A stretch of DNA of 64,000 bases, taken from Leeuwenhoekiella nanhaiensis (lineage in GTDB: Bacteria; Bacteroidota; Bacteroidia; Flavobacteriales; Flavobacteriaceae). The stretch is from NCBI RefSeq assembly GCF_002744755.1, contig NZ_KZ319290.1, positions 124,001 to 188,000 of the forward strand. The letters are read 5' to 3'. Every line of letters begins with the position of its first letter. Within the stretch, counting starts at the first letter, position 1. Positions 57,883 to 64,000 of this stretch are shown one piece after another. Position numbers and translations under genes: made by a program. Under the pieces are notes generated by a model that worked only from the letters and a program-made list of their open reading frames with translations, made no database searches and had not been told where the DNA came from.

Positions 57883-58437
57883 TTAAGGTGCGTTTTTTAT
57901 TTTCGTTTTTATTTTCTGAATAATTTTCTGTTCTATTTTTCTATTACAAAAGTAATTAACAGGAAATTTGAGTCCGAATAAGGCATAGCTTGAGAAGTTT
58001 AAAAGTAAGTCGTCATTGTCGTATATCATATATAACTTGCTGTAATTTCCAATTTGAATTTGCCACATTGGAATAGTCATAACTTTTAATTGTTCGGAGT
58101 TCTTTATAAAACTCCATTCTCGTTGTTCGGTGAGTTGCACTAAATATTTCTCAATAATTAATTTATTTTCGTTGTTTAAAATATCCTTTTCACGATGGAA
58201 TTCATCATTTTTTATATACCCATAATTTAATAAGGCAATAGCAAGAATAACAATAGCTGATATAATTAATGTCTCTATATAATTCATTTCAGCTTTTAAA
58301 AATGAATCTAACGTAAGCGTATAGATTAGAATTCCAAAAAGGGCAATCATAAAAATCATTTCAATTATTTTTGAAAATGTACTACAGTAGATCAATCGAT
58401 TGGATTTGATTGATTTTTCAATATTTATTTTATCCAT
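57883..58437 (-). CDS. putative membrane protein in integron-like cassette B
   Basis: 184 residues from ATG 58437 (MDKINIEKSIKSNRLIYCS); an in-frame TTG at 58467 lies in the recombination-site boundary and is not credible. Two membrane segments follow (IIEMIFMIALFGILIYTLTL; YIETLIISAIVILAIALLNYGYI), then a Lys/Ile-rich soluble C-terminal domain (LTEQREWSFIKNSEQLKVMTI; LLLNFSSYALFGLKFPVNYF). I recognise no family. It lacks a visible promoter, as cassette genes do. Its AT-rich codons differ from the core genes around it. Confidence 0.6.
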   Translation of the reverse strand: MDKINIEKSIKSNRLIYCSTFSKIIEMIFMIALFGILIYTLTLDSFLKAEMNYIETLIISAIVILAIALLNYGYIKNDEFHREKDILNNENKLIIEKYLVQLTEQREWSFIKNSEQLKVMTIPMWQIQIGNYSKLYMIYDNDDLLLNFSSYALFGLKFPVNYFCNRKIEQKIIQKIKTKIKNAP

Positions 58438-58461
58438 TTTTACTTTTATGCAATAAATGCA

Positions 58462-58593
58462 GCCCAACGGCTTTGACTATGGCTTGTGCCGGTTTCAAAG
58501 AGCTTTCCTGTTCAACCGAAACAAAAGCTGGCTTCGGAGCGAAAACCTAGCTGGTTGCCATTCACACGCCATAAGCTATATGCTGTGTTGTGG
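58462..58593 (-). other. attC-like integron recombination site (132 bp)
   Basis: Read on the minus strand, the direction of both genes, it runs from an R''-like CCACAAC (58593-58587) to R' GTTGGGC (58468-58462), a perfect GTTRRRY. Between lie a complementary L stem, TATGGCGTGTG with CACAAGCCATA (10 of 11 pairs; 58563-58573 with 58478-58488), and an inner loop with AGCTTT/AAAGCT. The stop codon of the upstream gene lies in its first bases. Length fits attC sites (about 57-141 bp). Confidence 0.7.
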
Positions 58594-59012
58594 TGTCTTT
58601 TTTTTATTTTTCTTTCCTTTCAATATTCCTCTTGCGTTGTCAGATTCAGGCTTATAAAATTCGAATTGATTTGTTTGTCCAACTTGAATTGCAAGTCGTC
58701 CGCATTTTTCACATTCAAAAATGTCTTGAGTTGTATTCACTATGTTTAGCAAGTCGTGAATCATTGAAGAGTCTTTTATGTCAGTCGGATAAGGAGGAAC
58801 GTCAAAATGGTCTTTTATCCATTCAAGTCTTTTTCCGCTTTTAATTGCATCAATTAGTGAGTCAATGTTATTTGTTAAATTCTCGGAAACATCGTCAACG
58901 TGGATGTCGGGTAGAATGTGTCCTTTGTATTCAAGGTTGTCTGTCTGGTCAACAATTATATGTCCGCAATTACATTTTAACTTGCTCATTCGTTTTTTTA
59001 AATGCACCACAA
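58468..59012 (-). mobile_element. integron-type gene cassette A, 545 bp
   Basis: Bounded on the minus strand by TTGTGG (59012-59007, preceded by G) and by the G of the R' site at 58468. The cassette's own attC carries CCACAAC, the exact complement of GTTGTGG, as expected when the R' half-site is carried at the cassette start and R'' at its end. One gene (58576-58989), no promoter. No integron integrase lies in the window. Confidence 0.65.
58576..58989 (-). CDS. zinc-ribbon-like small protein in integron-like cassette A
   Basis: 137 residues from ATG 58989 (MSKLKCNCGHIIVDQ); GTG codons upstream fall within the cassette boundary. Cys pairs CNCG near the N-terminus and CEKCG near residue 105 make a likely four-Cys zinc site. 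Between them is an acidic helical part (LTNNIDSLIDAIKSGKRLEWIKDHF). It ends in Lys-rich RGILKGKKNKKKTPQHSI, where the last five codons and stop lie in the attC site. No family known to me; start is 23 nt from the cassette boundary, with no Shine-Dalgarno. Confidence 0.65.
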   Translation of the reverse strand: MSKLKCNCGHIIVDQTDNLEYKGHILPDIHVDDVSENLTNNIDSLIDAIKSGKRLEWIKDHFDVPPYPTDIKDSSMIHDLLNIVNTTQDIFECEKCGRLAIQVGQTNQFEFYKPESDNARGILKGKKNKKKTPQHSI

Positions 59013-59401
59013 CTAATTATATCAAAACTAAATACATACATATCCCCTTAAAATTTACGGGATATCAACACTTTAAAGTTGTGTTTATAAAAATAGCTAA
59101 TCGTTTTAAAAGTACTTTACAGAATCCCGTATTCCTTTGAATGGGTACAGCCCTTCCAGGGTTAAGAAACCCCAAGGTATAGCTCTAGCCGGATTAAGAA
59201 CTTAGTTCTAGAGCAAAAAGATCCTAAAACCAAGCCTCAGGCAGGGCATCCCCCAGGCAAAGCCTACTCAAAGCCTAGGATAGAGTATGAAGAGTGTATG
59301 AAAACGGCTTTTGAAAAGTGGAAAATTAAGGTTTTCTTAACTTTTAACGCTATGCTCTGGAAAAAAGTACCGATTTAGGGTAATCAGTCCAAAGGATAAT
59401 T
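58990..59401. other. non-coding accessory DNA between cassette A and an HTH gene
   Basis: 412 bp. Beyond the cassette boundary (59007-59013) I see only hairpins: CAACACTTTAAAGTTGTG near 59067-59084 (palindromic centre), and GCTCTAG / CTAGAGC (59182-59214) around a 19-nt loop. No credible ORF. The composition is unlike the neighbours, with several AAGCCT repeats near 59232-59276. It may be remnants of mobile DNA. Confidence 0.35.
59182..59214. repeat. GCTCTAG / CTAGAGC inverted repeat
   Basis: 7-bp perfect arms with a 19-nt spacer in the empty 59,0-59,4 kb stretch. Confidence 0.4.
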
Positions 59402-59659
59402 TCAAGAACTAGAATTCATCTCTTTGATAAACTTGTCCATATCGATTTCTATTCCCAACATAGCTATCTTATTTTGACTTAATGCTTTGGTAAGTAAAAC
59501 GAGCTTTTCTAAAGTAGGATTGGCATCTCCTCGTTCTATTGAGCAAACTAATTGCTTTGTTAGCCCAATAGTGTTAGCTGCCAACCCTTGTTGTGAGACC
59601 TGTTTTTTGCTGTATTCCGCATTTGGAACTTTATTTCTTAGCTCCACAACCCCGTTCAA
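59402..59659 (-). CDS. XRE-like helix-turn-helix protein, possibly truncated
   Basis: Up to 85 residues. The helix-turn-helix is visible in QVSQQGLAANTIGLTKQLVCSIERGDANPTLEKLVLLTKAL, close to Xre/HipB-type DNA-binding domains. There is no ATG start; only TTG at 59659 or GTG at 59647 are available, and the N-terminal ELRNKVPNAEYSKK is unusual. AANTIG carries one residue more than the usual AAxIG, as if by insertion. It is either a small regulator with a rare start codon or a decayed gene. It lies between the tRNA-Arg terminator and the cassettes. Confidence 0.45.
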   Translation of the reverse strand: MNGVVELRNKVPNAEYSKKQVSQQGLAANTIGLTKQLVCSIERGDANPTLEKLVLLTKALSQNKIAMLGIEIDMDKFIKEMNSSS

Positions 59660-59684
59660 TCAGAATAAGGAAGAGTTATAAACT

Positions 59685-59711
59685 AAAAAACCCCGCTGTT
59701 TGCGGGGTTTT
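59685..59711 (-). terminator. tRNA-Arg terminator
   Basis: AAAACCCCGC / GCGGGGTTTT stem with a 5-nt loop; the T-run lies on the minus strand. It follows the tRNA-Arg 3' end by about 13 nt. Confidence 0.88.
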
Positions 59712-59723
59712 ATTGAATTCTTG

Positions 59724-59797
59724 TGACCTCGCCAGGATTCAAACCTGGAACCTTCTGAGCCGTAATCAGATGCGCTATTCAGTTGCGCCACGAGGCC
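59724..59797 (-). tRNA. tRNA-Arg (ACG)
   Basis: 74-nt cloverleaf on the minus strand. The acceptor GGCCTCG pairs with CGAGGTC (one G-T), the anticodon stem TCTGA/TCAGA encloses TTACGGC with anticodon ACG, and the T arm CCAGG-TTTGAAT-CCTGG is present. Discriminator A. No encoded CCA. The 3' end faces the accessory region, a typical target for integrases. Confidence 0.93.
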
Positions 59798-59884
59798 TTT
59801 AAAATTACTTAAACAGAACTGGAACTTATCTGTTTTTGCGGGTGCAAATATAGGTCTTTTTTTAAGAACTACAAGCTTCTAAAT

Positions 59885-59918
59885 AAAAAAAGGTCATTTA
59901 CTGCTAAATGACCTTTTT
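59885..59918. terminator. terminator of the M57 protease gene
   Basis: AAAAAGGTCATTTA / TAAATGACCTTTTT stem with a 4-nt loop; T-runs on both strands. Confidence 0.88.
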
Positions 59919-59936
59919 GTAAACCCAATAGGTTTT

Positions 59937-60806
59937 TTAATACATGTTGCGTAACGCAGTGATATCGTTCGCGTTAAACTCTCCATCTTCGTCAGAACCG
60001 AAGCAGGCAAGCATAACAGAAGTAGGGTCAAAACCACTTGGTGTTCCCGGGATGTAATTTACATCTCCGCCTTCATTTACATTTTGACCACAGCTTTGTC
60101 TGCTAAACCAGTCGGTATGTCTAAAACCAACCGAGTGCCCAATCTCGTGGGTTATTACGTGTTCAATAACATTGGTGTCATAATTTGATAAACCATAAAT
60201 CTGTACAAATTTATACGGAAATCCATTACTGGGGAAACCGGCACTACCACCTGCACCTGAAGGATTGTTAACCGTGTTGTTGTAAACAACCATATCCTTA
60301 TTTTGATAATCGGTACCAAAAGTGAGGTTAAAGCTTATCGAAACCCCGCTTAGGCGGTTGTAATTGTCTACTGCCCACTGTAAAGCAGTTCGTTCTCTGG
60401 AAGTCAATGCCTGACTACCACCTGTATATCCAATAATAGAAATGGTGCGTCCCTGACTTACCAAAGCTGAAGTGCGATACTGCTTGCTGGTTTTGTCTCC
60501 TTTTTCCTGAGTGTTTAAAGCTACCAGAGCGTTTAATTGGTCTGGAGTGATCACAACATCTTCTTCCAGATAAAGTCTGGGTTCAGAAGTTCCGTCGGGA
60601 AAGTGAAAGGTATCCCATTTCACGTAACCGGTGTTCATGCCTAAAGATTCAACCTGCTTTAAAATTTCTTGTGAAACCTGAAGGTTAGCGGTCTCTTCAA
60701 TGGTTTCAGACTTCATCAGATCTTCTTCTTCTTTAGAACAGGAAACCACTGCCAGAGTGCCGGCCAACGCAAGAAGCGAGAACTTTTTAATAGTGTTTGA
60801 TAACAT
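59937..60806 (-). CDS. M57-type HEIGH zinc metalloprotease lipoprotein
   Basis: 289 residues. The signal has a lipobox (LLALAGTLAVVSC, near Cys23) and a Glu/Lys-rich SKEEEDLM follow-on. Residues ~100-290 are a metzincin-like domain: RTALQWAVDNYNRLSGVSI, then HEIGHSVGFRHTDW with the zinc ligands HExxHxxxxxH, and an acidic C-terminal DEDGEFNANDITALRNMY. It fits the dual-action HEIGH family, lipid-anchored proteases common in marine Bacteroidota. Substrates unknown. Monocistronic with its own terminator. Confidence 0.87.
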   Translation of the reverse strand: MLSNTIKKFSLLALAGTLAVVSCSKEEEDLMKSETIEETANLQVSQEILKQVESLGMNTGYVKWDTFHFPDGTSEPRLYLEEDVVITPDQLNALVALNTQEKGDKTSKQYRTSALVSQGRTISIIGYTGGSQALTSRERTALQWAVDNYNRLSGVSISFNLTFGTDYQNKDMVVYNNTVNNPSGAGGSAGFPSNGFPYKFVQIYGLSNYDTNVIEHVITHEIGHSVGFRHTDWFSRQSCGQNVNEGGDVNYIPGTPSGFDPTSVMLACFGSDEDGEFNANDITALRNMY

Positions 60807-60933
60807 AAAATAATAATTAATGATTAGTGATGAAGCTAAATTAGTAAATAACGAAAACGTTGTAGGTGTTAATTAACGTTAAATAATTACTTTTTAACGA
60901 ACTGAATGTGTTGAAAAAATTGAAAAAAAGCAA

Positions 60934-60961
60934 TAAAAAAAGGCTCTAAAAACTAGAGCCC
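60934..60961 (-). terminator. clpS terminator
   Basis: GGCTCTA-aaaac-TAGAGCC with a T-run on the minus strand, about 24 nt after the clpS stop. Confidence 0.82.
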
Positions 60962-60984
60962 TCATAATCAGTATTTTAAGTTTT

Positions 60985-61260
60985 TTAGATAATTTCGGCA
61001 CTTAATCCTGCATCTAATAGTGCAGAACAGCGTGGTACTAAATCCTCATAGCTTCCGGTTTTGACGGTGCACTTTCCTTTGTAATGTACAATCAAGGAAC
61101 ATTGCTCTGCCTGTATAGGCGTATGATCGCAAACCTGAATCAGGGTTTCGATAACGTGATCAAAGGTGTTTACATCATCATTATAAACTACAATCTCGTT
61201 GTTGCGGTCTTCAGCCACAAGTACGTCTAACTCTTCCTGAATTTTCTCCTTCGTGCTCAT
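60985..61260 (-). CDS. clpS: ATP-dependent Clp protease adaptor ClpS
   Basis: 91 residues from MSTKEKIQEELDVLVAED; a longer frame to 61281 is not conserved. ClpS hands N-degron substrates to ClpAP/ClpCP. The signature VVYNDDVNTFDHVIETLIQVCDHTPIQAEQCSLIVHYKGKC is present, including the binding-pocket Asn-Asp-Asp and the conserved His. It is the last gene of the thioredoxin-like-tpiA-prmA-clpS operon, 26 nt after prmA. Confidence 0.95.
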   Translation of the reverse strand: MSTKEKIQEELDVLVAEDRNNEIVVYNDDVNTFDHVIETLIQVCDHTPIQAEQCSLIVHYKGKCTVKTGSYEDLVPRCSALLDAGLSAEII

Positions 61261-61286
61261 ATTGAAAAATCGTGAATGCATCAGTA

Positions 61287-62123
61287 TCAGTTTTTTACAA
61301 ATTTACAAGCTACCCAATTATTTTTTTCAAAATTCATGATAAAATTTAGTCCGTGTTGATTACAAACCTCGGTAATTGCCGGAATATCCTGAGTATAGAA
61401 GCCACTTAGCAGTAAAATTCCATCGTGATTGAGGCATTTTGCATAAGCGGGAATATCGGCAATCAGGATATTGCGATTGATGTTTGCAATAATCAGATCG
61501 TAGTGTTTGCCTTCTAAGAGCGCCACATCGCCTTCATACGTCTTAATGTGACTAACTTCGTTGCGCTCTGCGTTTTCTACTGTGTTTTCATAACACCAGG
61601 GATCGATATCTATGGCGTCAATCGGGCTTGCTCCTTTTTGAGCGGCGAGAATGGCCAGGATGCCCGTGCCACAACCCATATCTAATGTTTTTAAACCTTG
61701 CACGTCAAGCTTCAGCAAATGCTTAATCATCAAATGCGTGGTCTCGTGATGTCCGGTCCCAAAAGACATTTTTGGCTCAATGACAATATCAAACTCCGTA
61801 TCGGGTTTCGGATGAAAGGGAGCGCGTACACTGCACAGACCATCAACCTCAATGGGTTCAAAGTTTTTTTCCCATTCTTCGTTCCAGTTTACCGGTTCGA
61901 TTAGACTAACGGCATAACTGCTTTCAAATTCGGGGTTTTGAAGAATTGAAACAGACTCGAGGATGTGGTCGTGATCTAATGCCGACTGTATATAGGCTTT
62001 TACACCATCTTCGGTCTCATCAAAGCTTTCAAAATCAAGATCTGCTAATTGCGCAATTAGAATTTCGGCTCCCGGATTTACGGGTTCAATTTTAAAATGG
62101 TATTCGGTATAAGATTCTGCCAT
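61287..62123 (-). CDS. prmA: ribosomal protein L11 methyltransferase
   Basis: 278 residues. It methylates L11 on multiple amines with SAM. The SAM motif LDMGCGTGILAILAAQKGA and the catalytic-site DLIIANINRNILI are present, with a substrate-recognition domain (residues 1-100). Start MAESYTEYHF lies 3 nt after tpiA. The order tpiA-prmA-clpS is common in Bacteroidota. Confidence 0.95.
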   Translation of the reverse strand: MAESYTEYHFKIEPVNPGAEILIAQLADLDFESFDETEDGVKAYIQSALDHDHILESVSILQNPEFESSYAVSLIEPVNWNEEWEKNFEPIEVDGLCSVRAPFHPKPDTEFDIVIEPKMSFGTGHHETTHLMIKHLLKLDVQGLKTLDMGCGTGILAILAAQKGASPIDAIDIDPWCYENTVENAERNEVSHIKTYEGDVALLEGKHYDLIIANINRNILIADIPAYAKCLNHDGILLLSGFYTQDIPAITEVCNQHGLNFIMNFEKNNWVACKFVKN

Positions 62124-62126
62124 AAA

Positions 62127-62876
62127 TTAAAAGGCGTTTACAATCGCCATAAAATCTTCGGCTTTTAAAGAAGCCCCGCCAATCAGACCGCCATCAACAT
62201 CAGGCTTTGAAAATATTTCTTCGGCATTGTTAGGTTTAACGCTTCCTCCGTATAGAATCGTAATGCTGTCTGCCAGTTCTTTAGAATATTCTTCAGCGAT
62301 GGTTTTTCTGATAAACGCGTGCATTTCCTGAGCCTGATCGGGGCTTGCAGTTTCGCCAGTACCAATGGCCCAAACCGGTTCGTAGGCTAATACGATATGC
62401 TTCCACGCGTCTGCGTCCAGGTGAAATAATGCCTGACTGATTTGCTTGTTGACCACTTCAAAGTGTTCGCCAAAGTTTCGGTCTTTAAGTTCTTCACCAA
62501 AGCAGTAAATCACTTTCATTGAATTTTCAAGAGCTGCATTTACCTTTTCGGCCAGTAAATCTTCTTTTTCGCCAAAATAAGCACGACGCTCGCTATGTCC
62601 CAGAATTACGGTTTTAATACCCACTCCTTTCAGCATAGAAGCGCTGATCTCGCCGGTAAATGCTCCGGAAGAGGACTGATGCATATTTTGCGCTGCTACC
62701 TCAATATCGGTGTCTTTCAGACTTTCAAAGGCAGTATATAGGTTGGTAAAAGGAGGGGCGATAATTACCTCTGCGTCAGATGTCTTGTTTATTTTCTTTA
62801 AGCCGTCAATCAATTCCTGCGTTTCGGCAAGATCGGTATTCATTTTCCAGTTTCCGGCAACGATATGTTTTCTCAT
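62127..62876 (-). CDS. tpiA: triosephosphate isomerase
   Basis: 249 residues; interconverts dihydroxyacetone phosphate and glyceraldehyde 3-phosphate. The active-site Lys is in AGNWKMNTD, the His in LGHSERRAYFGE, the Glu in LAYEPVWAIGTG, and the phosphate loop in LYGGSVKPNNA. Its ATG overlaps the thioredoxin-like gene's stop by one base (TAATG), so translation is coupled. Confidence 0.97.
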   Translation of the reverse strand: MRKHIVAGNWKMNTDLAETQELIDGLKKINKTSDAEVIIAPPFTNLYTAFESLKDTDIEVAAQNMHQSSSGAFTGEISASMLKGVGIKTVILGHSERRAYFGEKEDLLAEKVNAALENSMKVIYCFGEELKDRNFGEHFEVVNKQISQALFHLDADAWKHIVLAYEPVWAIGTGETASPDQAQEMHAFIRKTIAEEYSKELADSITILYGGSVKPNNAEEIFSKPDVDGGLIGGASLKAEDFMAIVNAF

Positions 62877-63355
62877 TATAAGTTGTTTTTTAGTTGATTA
62901 TCTGATGTGGTTATTGCTTTATACACCTGAATGCTTCCATCGGCATTAATTAAAATATAGCGTGGAATCCAGTCAAGATCTATGCTGCTGCAAAGTGGAC
63001 CTTTCCAGCCCGAAGAAATATAGTAATGATCTCCTTTTAAGTCGTACTTTTTGATACCTGCTTTCCAGCGGTCGAGATCTTTATCCAGCGACAAAAAAAC
63101 GTAGTCTACATCCTTGTGCTTTTTCTGCAAATTTTTAAGATCGGGAAAACCTGCAATACAGTCTTTGCACCAGGAAGCCCAAATATCTAGCAAGACGGGC
63201 TTGTTTGCGTGATTTTTTAAAACTTCGGCAAAAGTGATGGAGGTTCCATCCAGGTTAACAAGTTTATCCTGAAGCGCTTCCTTATTGAAATGAGTCTGCT
63301 GCGAAAAGATTACAGAAGTACTGAAAAGGCAAAATAATAGGGTTATTTTCTTCAT
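62876..63355 (-). CDS. exported thioredoxin-like protein (TlpA/ResA-type)
   Basis: 159 residues from MKKITLLFCLFSTSVIFSQQ (signal peptide); the frame opens 33 nt earlier at 63388 but those residues add nothing conserved. The active site is WASWCKDCIAGFPDL (CxxC as WCKDC), followed by YVFLSLDKDLDRW and the cis-Pro near WIPRYILI. This is a periplasmic reductase or oxidase with an unknown partner, such as cytochrome maturation or envelope disulfide repair. First gene of the operon with tpiA, prmA and clpS. Confidence 0.88.
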   Translation of the reverse strand: MKKITLLFCLFSTSVIFSQQTHFNKEALQDKLVNLDGTSITFAEVLKNHANKPVLLDIWASWCKDCIAGFPDLKNLQKKHKDVDYVFLSLDKDLDRWKAGIKKYDLKGDHYYISSGWKGPLCSSIDLDWIPRYILINADGSIQVYKAITTSDNQLKNNL

Positions 63356-63409
63356 AAACAAGATAATCGCTAAAAATAACGACATCAAATTGATTATACA
63401 ACTATCTGC

Positions 63410-64000
63410 TTATCTAATGCGTACTTTGGGGTCCAAAACACCGTAAATAATATCCACAAGTATATTGATCAAAATGAACATCGTGGCAATTATTAAGACC
63501 GAACCCATAATGATGGGTAAATCAAGGGTATTTAGGGCGTCTACGATTTCTTTTCCCAGGCCATTCCACCCAAATATATATTCTACGAAAACAGCCCCCG
63601 CGAGCATCGAAGCAAACCAGCCTGAGACTGCAGTGATTACCGGATTGAGCGCGTTTTTAAGCGCGTGTCTCCACACGATTTGCGTTTTGTTAAGGCCTTT
63701 TGCCTGAGCGGTACGTATGTATTCCTGGTTATATACTTCGAGAATGGAATTACGCATCAGCTGAATGACCACAGCCAGTGGCCGTATTCCGAGCACAATT
63801 GCAGGTAGAATGATGTTTTTCCATTGAATGGTTATGGCTTCGCCAAAATCATCCATCGCATACAGGCTGCCGGTCATGTTAAGCTGTGTGTAGTTGTGCA
63901 ATACATACCCAAAAAACCAGGCAAACAGAATGGCGCTAAAAAAGCTGGGTACACTCATACCTAAGGTACTCACGACCTGTATTGCTTTATCAAGCCAGGT
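63410..64000 (-). CDS. oligopeptide-type ABC transporter permease (DppB-like), N-terminus beyond window
   Basis: The C-terminal ~196 residues are visible; the frame stays open to the edge (TWLDKAIQVVSTLGMSVPSFF upstream of the GTG at 63973), so the start lies outside. Membrane segments and the EAA motif RTAQAKGLNKTQIVWRHALKNALNPVI show the binding-protein-dependent inner-membrane permease fold, in the DppB/OppB branch. It ends with VDIIYGVLDPKVRIR. Peptide or nickel import is the family norm; the partner genes are not in the window. Confidence 0.88.
   Translation of the reverse strand, partial: TWLDKAIQVVSTLGMSVPSFFSAILFAWFFGYVLHNYTQLNMTGSLYAMDDFGEAITIQWKNIILPAIVLGIRPLAVVIQLMRNSILEVYNQEYIRTAQAKGLNKTQIVWRHALKNALNPVITAVSGWFASMLAGAVFVEYIFGWNGLGKEIVDALNTLDLPIIMGSVLIIATMFILINILVDIIYGVLDPKVRIR

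Noticed and set aside
59067-59084. Possible second attC or attI site upstream of cassette A
   Set aside because: CAACACTTTAAAGTTGTG is a short palindrome without the paired R and L boxes or a 60-140 bp structure.

Overview
The window is chromosomal DNA from a member of the Bacteroidota, almost certainly a flavobacterium (Flavobacteriia). The signs are two SusC/SusD pairs, a fused SecDF, an Asn-rich Rho, a B12-dependent ribonucleotide reductase, DUF2911/DUF4293/DUF6588-type proteins, almost no Shine-Dalgarno sequences, and repeated TTG-N17..22-TAnnTTTG promoters, the pattern known for the Bacteroidetes primary sigma factor. I can support about 50 protein genes, three tRNAs, a dozen promoters and seventeen hairpin terminators.

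Positions 1-32,700 are mostly housekeeping. They hold a lipoprotein cut by the left edge, a HerA-like ATPase, queE, a DUF2911 protein, asnB, gyrB, a DUF6588-type barrel protein, mdh, nrdJ and secDF. A leftward block follows: folE-cysS-yidD, then lgt-DUF192-glsA. Next come an envelope pair (a repetitive lipoprotein and a FadL-like barrel), proS, two tRNA-Glu genes with rpsT, rho, a DUF4293 protein, a phosphodiesterase, truA, an ABC exporter and the c-di-AMP synthase cdaA.

Positions 32,800-37,600 hold a BlaI/BlaR1-like regulator-protease pair with an operator-like dyad over its promoter, a 50-residue small protein, apt, a DUF423 protein and a conserved Cys-containing protein. Positions 37,700-46,900 hold a TPR histidine kinase and a minimal polysaccharide utilisation locus: a GH2 beta-galactosidase divergent from susC-susD. 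Positions 47,000-57,600 hold a porin and a tight six-gene leftward operon: ECF sigma, FecR anti-sigma, STN-type SusC, SusD, an unrecognised lipoprotein and a di-heme cytochrome c peroxidase. This reads as a signal-responsive uptake system with a periplasmic redox enzyme attached, and I do not recognise its substrate.

Positions 57,600-59,700, next to tRNA-Arg, are accessory DNA. The best find is here: two promoterless small genes laid out as integron gene cassettes with a 132-bp attC-like site. The first cassette starts TTGTGG and its R''-like box CCACAAC is the exact complement of GTTGTGG, as expected for a genuine cassette; the R' box GTTGGGC fits the GTTRRRY consensus. No integrase is visible. 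The right end returns to ordinary genes: an M57 protease, a thioredoxin-like/tpiA/prmA/clpS operon, and an oligopeptide-type ABC permease cut by the right edge.
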